From the NCBI GenBank assembly GCA_036986135.1, contig BTQZ01000028.1:1-33692 (forward strand): a stretch of 33,692 bases of DNA. The letters are read 5' to 3'. Every line of letters begins with the position of its first letter. Position 1 is the stretch's first letter. The translations under genes and the position numbers were made by a program. The notes under the pieces are model-generated. The model worked only from the letters and a program-made list of their open reading frames with translations. It was not told the DNA's origin and did no database searches. Shown here piece by piece: positions 7,667 to 16,380 of the stretch. This DNA is from JADFRG01 sp036986135 (lineage in GTDB: Bacteria > Chloroflexota > Anaerolineae > Anaerolineales > E44-bin32).

Positions 7667-7750
7667 ATCGACCTTCCGCATGGAAAGGCGGTTTGCATCC
7701 ATTCTAGAGGGAACTGCCGGCTGAGGAGCTTACAGGAAACTTACGAGAGG

Positions 7751-7823
7751 TGCCCCCACGGGGATTCGAACCCCGGTTTTGGCCTTGAAAGGGCCACGTC
7801 CTAGTCCCCTAGACGATGGGGGC
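7751..7823 (-). tRNA. tRNA-Glu (anticodon TTC)
   Basis: A 73-base cloverleaf read on the minus strand. The acceptor arm GCCCCCA pairs with TGGGGGC with discriminator A. The anticodon stem TGGCC/GGCCA encloses loop CTTTCAA with anticodon TTC (positions 89-87 of 77xx, plus-strand GAA at 7787-7789). The T arm is CGGGG-TTCGAAT-CCCCG. CCA is not encoded. TAGAAT (7844-7839) upstream may be its -10. It lies between the helicase-loader gene and the diguanylate cyclase, all on the minus strand. Confidence 0.96.
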
Positions 7824-7862
7824 ATATTTTGAGCAGGGATTCTAACATGCAGGCTGCGGAGG

Positions 7863-9239
7863 CTAGGATCCGCCGCGGTACGAGGGTGCGGTGATGAGCT
7901 TTCGCACGCTCAACCTACGATCATCGGTCCAGGCGCGAAGGCGCGGGTCGATCTTATCAGGGGTTTCGGCAGAGGTGATCACAGTGGGAAGCTTGGCGTT
8001 GTATCTGTGATTAAACAGTTGGTCTAGCTTCTCCCGCACCCAGGGCGTAGCCGCTTGCGCCCCCAGGTCGTCCAGCACAAGGAGCGGCGCGTTACGGATT
8101 TCTTCAAATCGCCGATCGTAGGATACGGTCGAGCTCGGGTTGAATGTGGCTCGCAGATGGTCAAGGAGATCCGGTACGACTACGAATATCACGGGAAAGC
8201 CCTGAGAAGACCGGTGGTTAGCAATCGCAGCCGCCAGGTGGGTTTTGCCAACCCCGTAACTTCCACCCAGCATGAGCCAACCTTTAGGATTCTCAGCAAA
8301 AAACTGCGCGGCTCTGTGTGCGTCTTCTAGCGAACGAACCTGCTCAGCTGGCAGCTTTTCACCCTTGCGCAGGCTGAAGGTACCGAAGGTCTGATCGTGA
8401 TGTAGGTCCAGCGAGGACAGCTCCTCCCGACCGGATTGTTTCATCGGCGTGCGGTAGTCCGGCGCATGGATGTAAACCCGATCGACCAATGACGGATCCA
8501 GGATACGGGAGCGCAGCCGGGCCTCGATCTCCTCCAGGGCCAAATTAGTGGTGATCACGGCCGACAGGTGATTCGTATAGCGGTGATTGAGGATCTGAAA
8601 CAGCTTCTCGCGCGCCCACTCGGTCGCATTTTGGGTGCCGAAATCATCCAGCACGATAAGCGGCGCGGCGCGAATCTCATCAAACCGCTCCTGAAAGGTC
8701 GTATTCCTATCGTTGAAGGTTGCGCGAAGCTCGTCGAGCAGATCGGGAACGGTAAGGAATAAGGTGGGCACCCCGTGTGCCGCCGCCTCATTGGCAATTG
8801 CGGCCGCTAGATGGGTCTTGCCAACTCCAAATCCTCCCTGCAGCAGGAGCCACCCCTCGAAGTTCTGCGAGTAGGTCCTCGCCCGCCGGAATGCCGCATG
8901 CAGGGATTCCCGCTCCTGCTCTGTGGTTCCCACCCGTCCGTCCGGATTGAAAGTGTCAAACGTGAGGCGCTTCAGCTCATCGAGCCGACTGAGACGGAAG
9001 AGCCGCTCCTGCAGACGCGAACGGATTTCCGATTCACGGCAATCGCAGATTTCCAGCCGGCCAAAGTCTGGGTGCCCGACCGGTGCCTGGAGGCGCAGGT
9101 ATCCTACGCCTCCGCAGCTGGGGCAACCCGGATCACCTAGCAGATCCGCAGATCCGTTAGGCGTCCCAGAAGTCTGCGAACTTGCCCTGCTGGTACCGTC
9201 GACGGGCTCTTTCGGTGTCTCCTCGATCTTCTCGCTCAC
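7863..9239 (-). CDS. Helicase loader with two tandem AAA+ modules (DnaC/DnaI-like)
   Basis: Probably loads the replicative helicase DnaB onto DNA. The 458 residues carry an N-terminal zinc-binding patch (Cys39, 42, 65, 67) and then two copies of a DnaC/DnaI-like ATPase. Copy 1 has Walker A GGFGVGKT (135-142), Walker B LIVLDD (194-199), sensor VITTN (228-232) and an Arg-rich RLRSRILDP (241-249). Copy 2 has Walker A GGSYGVGKT (325-333) and Walker B LLVLDD (386-391), but its sensor is VITSA and the Arg motif is changed. Normal loaders have one such module in about 250-300 residues. GTG 9239 lies within the DnaD-like gene, an 83-base overlap; I see no later start before the zinc patch. DnaD and DnaB genes precede it. 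Confidence 0.88.
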   Translation of the reverse strand: MSEKIEETPKEPVDGTSRASSQTSGTPNGSADLLGDPGCPSCGGVGYLRLQAPVGHPDFGRLEICDCRESEIRSRLQERLFRLSRLDELKRLTFDTFNPDGRVGTTEQERESLHAAFRRARTYSQNFEGWLLLQGGFGVGKTHLAAAIANEAAAHGVPTLFLTVPDLLDELRATFNDRNTTFQERFDEIRAAPLIVLDDFGTQNATEWAREKLFQILNHRYTNHLSAVITTNLALEEIEARLRSRILDPSLVDRVYIHAPDYRTPMKQSGREELSSLDLHHDQTFGTFSLRKGEKLPAEQVRSLEDAHRAAQFFAENPKGWLMLGGSYGVGKTHLAAAIANHRSSQGFPVIFVVVPDLLDHLRATFNPSSTVSYDRRFEEIRNAPLLVLDDLGAQAATPWVREKLDQLFNHRYNAKLPTVITSAETPDKIDPRLRAWTDDRRLSVRKLITAPSYRGGS

Positions 9240-9852
9240 GTTTCCCAGTCTCCATCCAATCTTCCAAGATGGCTTCTACGTAGCGCCATTTCCGAACGTT
9301 GTTCTCCACCGCGATTCGAATGGCGTCGATGATCCAATCCTCGGGATAGGTCTGCTCTGCATCCCGCAGTCGATCGGCGATCATCGGAGTTAGCGGTCCG
9401 ATATTCTTCTCGTAAAGATTGAATATGTTTGGCCGTTCCAGCCGCAGCTCAAGCGGTGCATCAGAATCCCCGCTCGGCCTCCACTCTCCAGCTTCAATAG
9501 CGGCGACCGCCGCGCGCCCATTTGGGCCGTTCATGAAGTAAAAGCTTTGCGAATCACCCCCCATCTCCAGCATTGCGTTGAGCAAGGTGCCTCGGGCAAC
9601 GCAGCGCTCCAGCGCATCGTCCAGTGCCTCCGCGCCGCCCGACAGCCCTTTCATAAGCAGGCTGTCTTGCGCCAATTCGTCCCGGCGAAGATACGGGAAA
9701 TCGCCCTCGGCACGCGAAAGGTACCAGAAGGAATAGAGCGTGATCTTGAGTTCTGCCAGATGGTCGATGCTGGGCAGCAATTCGCTGAAGAAGGGGTTTG
9801 GGATGGCCGTCAGGCGGGTTGTGCCCGCCGGAAAACCATTGAAGGTGCTCAT
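9157..9852 (-). CDS. DnaD-like replication initiation protein
   Basis: A 231-residue protein ending in a DnaD/DnaB2-type domain (about 140-205). NIFNLYEKNIGPLTPM opens the domain and WRYVEAILEDW is the YxxxILxxW signature of the family. In Firmicutes, DnaD helps open and remodel origin DNA and recruit the helicase with its loader. The N-terminal part would be the winged-helix oligomerisation domain. The Arg-rich C-terminus (ERARRRYQQGKFADFWDA) is encoded by DNA shared with the start of the loader gene. The ATG overlaps the DnaB stop (ATGA), so the three genes form one translationally coupled unit. Confidence 0.88.
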   Translation of the reverse strand: MSTFNGFPAGTTRLTAIPNPFFSELLPSIDHLAELKITLYSFWYLSRAEGDFPYLRRDELAQDSLLMKGLSGGAEALDDALERCVARGTLLNAMLEMGGDSQSFYFMNGPNGRAAVAAIEAGEWRPSGDSDAPLELRLERPNIFNLYEKNIGPLTPMIADRLRDAEQTYPEDWIIDAIRIAVENNVRKWRYVEAILEDWMETGKREREDRGDTERARRRYQQGKFADFWDA

Positions 9853-11225
9853 ATTTCGGGGGCGGGTTCAGACTCCCGCAATCGCGGGGCGGCTGCATTT
9901 TCGAACTTCGCCAGAGATTCGCGGAAGACCAACTCGATAGATCCAACCGGACCGTTGCGGTGCTTAGCGACCACGATCTCAGCGATATTCTGTTTGAGCG
10001 TGTCGGTCTCATACTGGTCGGGCCGATAGATGAACATCACAATATCCGCGTCCTGCTCCAGACTGCCGGATTCGCGAAGGTCCGAGAGCAGCGGGTGCTT
10101 GTCGGCGCGTTGCTCGATTGCGCGTGACAGCTGCGCCGCGGCCAGCACCGGGACGTTGAGCTCACGTGCCAGTGCCTTGAGGTTTCGAGAGATATAGGAA
10201 ACCTCTTGCACTCGATTGTCCATGCGTGTGTCGCCGGTCATCAGCTGCAGATAGTCGATGATGATGAGATCCAGTCCAACCTCCATGTGCAGCCTGCGGC
10301 ATTTAGTGCGCAACTGCAGCGGAGTGATCGAAGGGGTGTCGTCGAGATAGATATGCGTCTCTCCCAGGGCGCTTACGGCCTGAGTGAAAAGCGGCCATTC
10401 CTCGTCCTGGATCTCGCCAAGCCGTAATCGCTGGGAATTGATCCCGGTCTCCTGCGCGACCAATCGCTGAACCAGCTGCTCGTTAGACATCTCAAGTGAA
10501 AAGAGCGCGACGTGCTGTTTGTGCAGCTGGCTGGCGTTCTTGGCGGCAGAGATGCAGAAGCCTGATTTACCCTGACCCGGTCGCCCAGCGATGATGAGCA
10601 GGTCACTTGGCTGCATTCCGCCCAGCAGCCGGTCCAGATCAATGAAGCCCGTCGGCACGCCGATGGTCTCGTCCTTGTGGCGCGCCAGGTAATCAATTCG
10701 ATCGTAATACTCGCTGAGCACCTGGCGAATGGGCTGAAGCTGGTGTGGAAGACGGCGCTCGCTGACGCCGAAGACTGCCTTCTCGGACTCATTGACCACG
10801 TCTTCCAGCAGGCTGTCGGATTGATAGGCCAGGCGCGCGATCCGGTTGGCAGCGTCCAGGAGTCGTCGACGTGTAGCTGCTTCCTCCACCATGTGACCGT
10901 AGGCTTCTGCGTGGATTGATGAGGGTACGTTGTTGATGAGCCCCGTCAGGTAGGCATGGCCACCGACCTCCACCAATCGACCCTGGCTATCAAGCTCTTC
11001 ACCAACTGTCAGAAGATCGATCGGCTGACGGTGTTCCTGCAGGCGGGTGAACGCCTCCCAGATCCACTGGTTGCGATGCAGGAAAAAATCTTCTGGGGAG
11101 AGGAAGTGGGCCAGGTCGTAGTAGACCTCCGTATTGACGAGTACGGAGCCCAACACGGCCTCCTCCGCCTCTCGATTGTGAGGAACGGATTGGCCCTGGT
11201 TTGAATTCGTCGATTGGTTTGTCAT
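9849..11225 (-). CDS. dnaB: Replicative DNA helicase DnaB
   Basis: The ring helicase of the replication fork. At 458 residues it has the normal length. The N-terminal domain starts at PHNREAEEAVLGSVL (15-29). The RecA-like motor has Walker A GRPGQGKS (214-221; the common form is GRPSMGKT), Walker B LIIIDYLQLM (about 323-332), and the conserved SLEMSNEQLVQR and LSDLRESGSLEQDADIVMFI regions (quoted in part). No intein is present. It is preceded 101 bases upstream by the DUF151 nuclease gene and overlaps the DnaD-like gene by four bases. The ATG at 11225 has only a weak ribosome site. Confidence 0.96.
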   Translation of the reverse strand: MTNQSTNSNQGQSVPHNREAEEAVLGSVLVNTEVYYDLAHFLSPEDFFLHRNQWIWEAFTRLQEHRQPIDLLTVGEELDSQGRLVEVGGHAYLTGLINNVPSSIHAEAYGHMVEEAATRRRLLDAANRIARLAYQSDSLLEDVVNESEKAVFGVSERRLPHQLQPIRQVLSEYYDRIDYLARHKDETIGVPTGFIDLDRLLGGMQPSDLLIIAGRPGQGKSGFCISAAKNASQLHKQHVALFSLEMSNEQLVQRLVAQETGINSQRLRLGEIQDEEWPLFTQAVSALGETHIYLDDTPSITPLQLRTKCRRLHMEVGLDLIIIDYLQLMTGDTRMDNRVQEVSYISRNLKALARELNVPVLAAAQLSRAIEQRADKHPLLSDLRESGSLEQDADIVMFIYRPDQYETDTLKQNIAEIVVAKHRNGPVGSIELVFRESLAKFENAAAPRLRESEPAPEI

Positions 11226-11326
11226 CTCGCTAACCTGAAAACTGGCGGGAATACTCGCCGTTTGGAGCGCTGCCTAGGTTGGGAATGCGCATTCGCGCGG
11301 CCGGAAGGAGGTCAGTGCGGTGTGGC

Positions 11327-11848
11327 CTATTCCTCTGAATTTCCCCCTGGAGTTTCCAGGTCGTCCAAATCGAGCGACTCGACAAAGTCTTTGAAAACCT
11401 CCAGCCGCTCTTCTCCACCTTCCCCAAGGTCCTCCGATTCTAGCTCATCCTCCGGGACGGAGGCGGCTTCCTGCATGACGTCTTCAGAAACAAATACTGG
11501 GACGTGGGCCCGAACGGAAAGCGCCAGCGCATCGGAGGGACGGGAGTCGATCGCCATCTCTTGCCCGTTCACCGTCATGATGATTCGCGCGAAAAAGACG
11601 TCGTCCTTGAGTTCGGTAATGTCAATCTGCTGTATTTCGGCGCCAAGGGTCTGCAGGACATTGCGCAGTAGATCGTGCGTCAGCGGACGCGAGACCTCCA
11701 GTTGCTGCAGGCTCACGGTAATGGCTTCTGCTTCATATGGGCCAATCCAAATCGGGAGGAATCGATCCGAATCGACGTCCTTCAAAATCACGATTCGGTG
11801 CTGCGACATGAGACTGACTCGAATGCTATCGATTGTTACTTCGACCAT
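11327..11848 (-). CDS. Bifunctional nuclease family protein (BFN, DUF151)
   Basis: A 173-residue member of the BFN family, which in plants has both RNase and DNase activity. The core (about 1-130) shows VILKDVDSDRFLPIWIGPYEA and MAIDSRPSDALALSVR, the most conserved parts (quoted in part). The C-terminal tail is acidic and carries RLEVFKDFVESLD, a short motif that reappears at the C-terminus of the small membrane protein at 16381-16572. The gene is followed by dnaB after 101 bases with no terminator, so it may lead the replication operon. TAGAAT (11872-11877) could be its -10; the ATG has no obvious ribosome site. Confidence 0.88.
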   Translation of the reverse strand: MVEVTIDSIRVSLMSQHRIVILKDVDSDRFLPIWIGPYEAEAITVSLQQLEVSRPLTHDLLRNVLQTLGAEIQQIDITELKDDVFFARIIMTVNGQEMAIDSRPSDALALSVRAHVPVFVSEDVMQEAASVPEDELESEDLGEGGEERLEVFKDFVESLDLDDLETPGGNSEE

Positions 11849-11977
11849 CGCCGGCGCTCAAAAGGTAGGCCATTCTAACATACCGTCATTACGGCATTTT
11901 ACGGGGCAGAGCCGCCTAATCTCGGCCGGAGCAGGACGGTGTGCGGCGTCCGCGAGAGGGGCTCGGCGCATCAAACA

Positions 11978-12877
11978 CTAGGCCATGGCGACGGCGATTT
12001 TGGCTGCAACCTGAGCATTGTTGCGCAGGAGCGCGAGGTTCGCCCCCAAGGATCTGCCGCCGGTAAACTCAGACATCCGTGACAGCAAGAACGGGGTCAG
12101 CGCGGCGCCGCTCACGTTGCGCGCCTCCGTTTCTGCTTGCCGTAGAGCTTCCTGCAGTTCTTCAGGCGGTATGGCGTCCGACTCAGGGCAAGGAACCCCA
12201 ATCAGCAGGCCACCAGCGGATGGCAGCTCCCAGTGGGTCCGCAAAATACGGGCCACATCGGCAGGCGAATCGGCGCGCGCGCTGACGGGAAGACCGCTAT
12301 TCCTACTGTAAAAGCCGGGGAATTCCTCGGTCTGGTACCCGATCACCGGAACTCCGGCTGTTTCCAGCCATTCGATCGTGCGGGGCAGATCCAAGATCGC
12401 CTTGGCGCCGGAACACACAACCGCAACCGGAGTCTGAGCCAACTCGGGCAGATCCGCAGACACATCCATTCCGCCTCCCCGGTGAACGCCTCCGATCCCT
12501 CCTGTCGCAAAGATCGGGACGCCTGCAGCCCTGGCCATGATCATCGCCCCCGCTACGGTAGTGCCTCCCGAGCGTCCGGCCGCCCTCGCCCAGCCGAAGT
12601 CACGGCGGCTGATCTTGACTGCTTGCACGTCAAGCGAGAGTCGTTCCAGCTCTTCGGGCGCCAATCCAAGCTTCGCGACGCCGTCCAGCACCGCAGCGAT
12701 TGCTGGAACCGCGGCTGCTTTTCGGACCTCAGCCTCCATGCGGCGTGCAAGCTCCAGATTGATGGGGCGCGGTAGGCCGTGCGTGATCACCGCCGATTCG
12801 AGTGCCACGATGGGACGACCTTCCGCCATCGCGCTCCGGACTTCCGGGTGGATCTGCAGCCAATAGGGATCAGTCAC
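11978..12877 (-). CDS. psuG: Pseudouridine-5'-phosphate glycosidase
   Basis: Splits pseudouridine 5'-phosphate to uracil and ribose 5-phosphate in RNA modification salvage. The 299 residues align through the length of E. coli PsuG. Glu27 (VALESAVITHGLP), Lys88 (VKISRRD), the metal-binding Asp142 (DVSADL) and the covalent-intermediate Lys159 (CSGAKAILD) correspond to E31, K93, D149 and K166 there. FATGGIGGVHRG (123-134) and FTGGRSLGAN near the end are also typical. GTG 12877 is chosen because LQIHPEV at residues 7-13 aligns with the normal N-terminus; no clear ribosome site is seen. No pseudouridine kinase (psuK) is adjacent. Confidence 0.94.
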   Translation of the reverse strand: MTDPYWLQIHPEVRSAMAEGRPIVALESAVITHGLPRPINLELARRMEAEVRKAAAVPAIAAVLDGVAKLGLAPEELERLSLDVQAVKISRRDFGWARAAGRSGGTTVAGAMIMARAAGVPIFATGGIGGVHRGGGMDVSADLPELAQTPVAVVCSGAKAILDLPRTIEWLETAGVPVIGYQTEEFPGFYSRNSGLPVSARADSPADVARILRTHWELPSAGGLLIGVPCPESDAIPPEELQEALRQAETEARNVSGAALTPFLLSRMSEFTGGRSLGANLALLRNNAQVAAKIAVAMA

Positions 12878-12958
12878 TTGGATGATGCCATCATTTCCGT
12901 GCGCGGAGCCGTTCTTCGCCTCGTCTGCGAGGTGTTCCCTGAATGTGGCTTCGAGAGA

Positions 12959-14344
12959 TCAAAGAGAAGGGGAACGCTCCGTCAGTATCTCCAATTGTGA
13001 CAGAGTCTCCTGCAGCCGGTCCGGCAGGTCGAAACCGCCCGGATCCAGCCTTTGGGCAGCCTCGATGCGACCCTGGAGATCTTTCAGCCTGCGCCGCAGC
13101 CGATCCAGCAGCTCGTGGCATCGATAACGGTCTGAGTGATTCCATGCGGCGATCAGTTCGAGGATCACTTCTCGTTGAAGGGCGAACTCTTGAAGCTGAC
13201 GTTGGCGGCCGAGGTGCTCCGAGGAGCGAAGTCGGCGCGCCCGGGATTCATCCCTAGCCACTCCAGTCAACGTCTGGCCTGCGGCGATCTCCAAATCTGA
13301 AGACGGGATCTGATCGTCCCGCACTTCCCATGTGCCCACCCCCACCCAGACCAGTTCCAGTCCCAGGTCCCGGAGCCGCTGTTTTCTTTCTTGAGTGTGG
13401 AAGCTGGCGGTGAGCTCGCGGCGCGGAATATGGAAGTTCTGAGCATTGTCGCCTGGTAGTGCCAAGAACTCTTCGAGCGTGCGGGCCGCGACGTAGCTCT
13501 TAAGCTCATGCACAGCTATGGTTGGCAGTGTTTCGGTCCAGCGCGGCAAACCCGCCTCATCTGCTATTCCACCGTAGGCGAGGGTCAGCATACTTCTGGG
13601 ATCTGCTTGATAAGTGCCGTCGTCATTCCGGCGGTACGAACTAAATGCGCGGAAGACGATCTGGACATCTCGAGCATGAACGATGATTCCGTCCTTCGTG
13701 ACGGCGCGAATCTCGTCAAGCTCTCTGAGTTGATCCCTGAGGTCAATCACATCCCGCAAGCGCTCAAAGCCTTGGACAAAGTACCGCGAATGACCTGCGC
13801 TGGGACCGTAGATCCGAGGTTGACCCTCCATGGTTTCGAACACTGCTGCGAATCCTAGATGCAGCTTCAGGTAGCCTGGTCCGCCAATACGCAGCAATGG
13901 ATTTTGTTGATCCAGGTCTGCCACATCGCCAGCATCGATCGTCAGGAGCGGATAGCGGAGTCCCAGCACTGTGCCCAATAGGTAGCGGTAGGCAATGCTC
14001 GTCGATTCAAGCTCGAATAGATCGGCCAGATAGCGAGCCCCAAGGTGAAATGACAGCAAGATGGCAAGAAGGACGGGAAGCACGAAGATGAGAACCTGCG
14101 GGCTCAAGAAGGAGGTGAAGACATCCAGAATCACTGAAACCAAGACAGGCAGGTCGGCCAAGGTTTGCTCGGGGAACAGTGGGGGAAAATTCCCGATCAG
14201 TGCTACGGCAAACCAGTAGAGGCCGAATGCTGCCAACAAAGTGATTAGCCGCAGCCGACTACCGCCCCGGCCGCGATCCAAGATGACATTCAGGGGCGAG
14301 AACCGTGGACCATCACCCACATGAACACCAGCCATCTGGCTCAC
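12959..14344 (-). CDS. SPFH/band-7-like membrane protein, second of a pair
   Basis: A 461-residue protein with two membrane segments near the N-terminus (about 30-52 and 82-106). A long region of SPFH/prohibitin type follows (about 150-370; VTKDGIIVHARDVQIVF and LRDLGLELVWVGVGTWEV are typical strand-turn segments), then a charged coiled-coil tail. SPFH proteins form large membrane-bound assemblies. GTG 14344 has GAGGG six bases upstream and overlaps the stop of the preceding gene (GTGA); another GTG 24 bases upstream or ATG 14335 are possible. The neighbour 14341-15627 has the same plan, so the two look like diverged paralogues that may form a mixed complex. Specific role unknown. Confidence 0.72.
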   Translation of the reverse strand: MSQMAGVHVGDGPRFSPLNVILDRGRGGSRLRLITLLAAFGLYWFAVALIGNFPPLFPEQTLADLPVLVSVILDVFTSFLSPQVLIFVLPVLLAILLSFHLGARYLADLFELESTSIAYRYLLGTVLGLRYPLLTIDAGDVADLDQQNPLLRIGGPGYLKLHLGFAAVFETMEGQPRIYGPSAGHSRYFVQGFERLRDVIDLRDQLRELDEIRAVTKDGIIVHARDVQIVFRAFSSYRRNDDGTYQADPRSMLTLAYGGIADEAGLPRWTETLPTIAVHELKSYVAARTLEEFLALPGDNAQNFHIPRRELTASFHTQERKQRLRDLGLELVWVGVGTWEVRDDQIPSSDLEIAAGQTLTGVARDESRARRLRSSEHLGRQRQLQEFALQREVILELIAAWNHSDRYRCHELLDRLRRRLKDLQGRIEAAQRLDPGGFDLPDRLQETLSQLEILTERSPSL

Positions 14345-15627
14345 CGCTTGCCCTCGGGCTCCAAGCACTCCGAATCCCGCGCCTTGACCTGCTCAAGCAC
14401 ATCGCGCACCTGTACGGAGAGCGATGACAGTCGCGGCACCTCCGCACAAAGCCGGGCGGCGTCCTCAAGGATCAGGAGGATGGCATCTCGCTGCGAGAGT
14501 GAGTGATCCAGATTGAACTGCTGGGTCATCTTGCGCGTCAATCGCTCGATGAGCATGATGCTGGCCATGGCTTCGCCTCGTATGCCGGCCTCGCGCTCCA
14601 TCTCAATCGCCTCGTCAAGTTGTTTTCGGACCGGACCGGCCCACGCATCGAACCATGCCTGCAGCTGCTCGGCCTGAATCTCGCCCGGAATCTGCAGCCC
14701 CGAGATTGAGACATCCAGAACCCGGATCCCCCGTTCCTTGATGAGCCTCAAGTCCGATGCGCTTGATTCTTGAGTCAGGCGGGCGAGAATGGCAGCCTCT
14801 ATTCCGGCCAGGACGCTTGAATGGTCTGTCAGGAATTCGTCTAGATTTCGATCCTTGACTTCGTCTCGCCAGAGTTCGACCACCGATCGAAGCGGGATCT
14901 CGCTCCACGACCAATCCTGCTCGCCCGAGACCATCTTCCCATAGGCGGCGGCTTGTAATGCTCCAATGGATGGGACGATGGGAGGCGCATCCGCCACGTC
15001 GCTGCTTTCCACCGAAGTCCGACGTTCTAAGACGAACGAGATCGAGAGTGAAGCCGAAACCGGGATCCCATCCAGAGTGAGCGCCATTGCGCTCACCTCA
15101 TCCGCCGTGGCAGGCGATCCCGTTGGCGGAGTTGAGCCAGCGAGCGACCGCCTTTGACGCCGAAGATCAAACCCCTCCGCGAGCCATTCGCCTGGCTCAG
15201 TGAAGGCGAGCCCTCCCGGCCCGACGATGCGGGTCATCGCGGTATCTGTACGGAGGAGCGCGGCGCTTAGATGATCCACCCAGATTACCCCCGCACCTCG
15301 CAGCGCCCTTTCATCTTCTTCCGCTTGCGGCCTGCCTTCGCGAACGAACGTGACGGTGCCACGCTCTCCAAGCAGATAATTTAGCAACCGTCCGAAGACC
15401 GACCTGCGGCCGTTTCGGTCGCGAACCGGCAAGACAAATTGGGAGATCAGGGCTAGAGTGGGGAGAAACGCAATGAGCGCGATAAGAGAGCTGCCGCTAG
15501 TCAGCCTGAATGCTTCTCCGACGCTGCTGGCAACGCTGATCAACAATACGAGGTAGGCGAGCGCGGCTAGGAAAACGGCTAATCCTAGACGCGATCCCCT
15601 CCGGCGGAAACGCGCCCTACGATTCAT
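14341..15627 (-). CDS. SPFH/band-7-like membrane protein, first of a pair
   Basis: A 428-residue protein with a very basic start (MNRRARFRRRGSR), two membrane segments (about 14-36 and 44-66), an SPFH-like domain (about 85-320; ALTLDGIPVSASLSISFVL and IKERGIRVLDVSISGL are typical, quoted in part) and a helical C-terminus. It is the promoter-proximal gene of a two-gene unit; the second SPFH-like gene overlaps its stop by four bases. A promoter (15637-15665) lies so close to the ATG that the leader would be only a few bases. The roadblock/LC7 gene is divergent. Assignment rests on fold-level patterns rather than a strict signature. Confidence 0.7.
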   Translation of the reverse strand: MNRRARFRRRGSRLGLAVFLAALAYLVLLISVASSVGEAFRLTSGSSLIALIAFLPTLALISQFVLPVRDRNGRRSVFGRLLNYLLGERGTVTFVREGRPQAEEDERALRGAGVIWVDHLSAALLRTDTAMTRIVGPGGLAFTEPGEWLAEGFDLRRQRRSLAGSTPPTGSPATADEVSAMALTLDGIPVSASLSISFVLERRTSVESSDVADAPPIVPSIGALQAAAYGKMVSGEQDWSWSEIPLRSVVELWRDEVKDRNLDEFLTDHSSVLAGIEAAILARLTQESSASDLRLIKERGIRVLDVSISGLQIPGEIQAEQLQAWFDAWAGPVRKQLDEAIEMEREAGIRGEAMASIMLIERLTRKMTQQFNLDHSLSQRDAILLILEDAARLCAEVPRLSSLSVQVRDVLEQVKARDSECLEPEGKR

Positions 15628-15636
15628 CGAGCGGGG

Positions 15637-15665
15637 ATTCTAGCTCAATCGATGGGGTGAGCCAA
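15637..15665 (-). promoter_or_regulatory. Promoter of the SPFH-like pair
   Basis: TTGGCT (15665-15660), 17 bases, TAGAAT (15642-15637) on the minus strand. The -10 ends only nine bases before the ATG at 15627, implying a nearly leaderless transcript. Confidence 0.5.
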
Positions 15666-15744
15666 ATTCTGGTCTTGCTTTGCGAAGCCTGAAAGGATAC
15701 TCTAAGGACATCGAGTCCCTCCACTGTTGTAAGCTTCAATCGAA

Positions 15745-16137
15745 ATGGCAACCAGGCAGTCAGAGCTATTAGAAATACTCGGCCAAATGGCCGATGAGCT
15801 GCCCGATCCCGACTGGGTAGCCCTGGTCGACGACGACGGATTGATCGTCTCTTGTATCCCAGAGTCGCCAGTCGTTGGGCAGGATCAAATCTCGGCAATG
15901 ACGGCGGCTTCCCTCATCATGGCCGAGCGCGTTCTCGACGAGATCGACGGAGGCCAAACCAGATTCACCAACATTGCCGGATCGAATCGGCAGATGCTCA
16001 GTGTGGTTTTGAGCCGAGACCGGGTGCTGGCGATCGGGCTCGGGCCGGAGGTGCCTGCCCAGGCGACCTTCGCTTCCCTGACCCGCTGGGTGCCCGAGAT
16101 CTTGAAGGTATTGAGCAAGAGCTTCGGCACCAGCTAG
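15745..16137 (+). CDS. Roadblock/LC7-domain protein (MglB-like)
   Basis: A 130-residue protein consisting of one roadblock/LC7 domain: an N-terminal helix (SELLEILGQMADELPD), a strand pair with WVALVDDDGLIVSC, the long helix QISAMTAASLIMAERVLDEI and RVLAIGLGPEV near the end. In bacteria these small proteins dimerise and often act as partners or activators of Ras-like GTPases such as MglA. No GTPase is adjacent; the divergent neighbours are the SPFH-like pair. The ATG lacks a clear Shine-Dalgarno site. No terminator of its own was found; the 243 bases that follow hold only the terminator of the convergent small gene. Confidence 0.85.
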   Translation: MATRQSELLEILGQMADELPDPDWVALVDDDGLIVSCIPESPVVGQDQISAMTAASLIMAERVLDEIDGGQTRFTNIAGSNRQMLSVVLSRDRVLAIGLGPEVPAQATFASLTRWVPEILKVLSKSFGTS

Positions 16138-16329
16138 CTTCCGAACTCCTCACCGGATATAAACAGGGGCGCCAGTCGCCCGGATTTTCAAAAATGAAGC
16201 GCAGCTATCTGCGGGCTGCTATACACAAGGGTGCGCACACCGTTTCCCGCCGCGGTGGCAATGCTTACGATGGCGATCGTGCAGTTTGTGGCATGGTTCT
16301 CGCTCGTCGCAGTCTGAGGAGCTCGTGAA

Positions 16330-16354
16330 ATAAGAAACGGGCCTCTGAGGCCCG
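16330..16354 (-). terminator. Terminator of the 63-residue membrane protein
   Basis: CGGGCC / GGCCCG stem (16354-16349 and 16343-16338), five-base loop, followed on the minus strand by TTTCTTATTT. It lies about 27 bases after the stop at 16381. Confidence 0.75.
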
Positions 16355-16380
16355 CTGGATGTGCGGCGTGTCTTGGGGAG

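Noticed and set aside
15617..15898. 93-codon minus-strand frame overlapping the roadblock gene and the SPFH start
   Set aside because: Most of it is antisense to the well-supported roadblock gene, and the SPFH promoter lies inside it.
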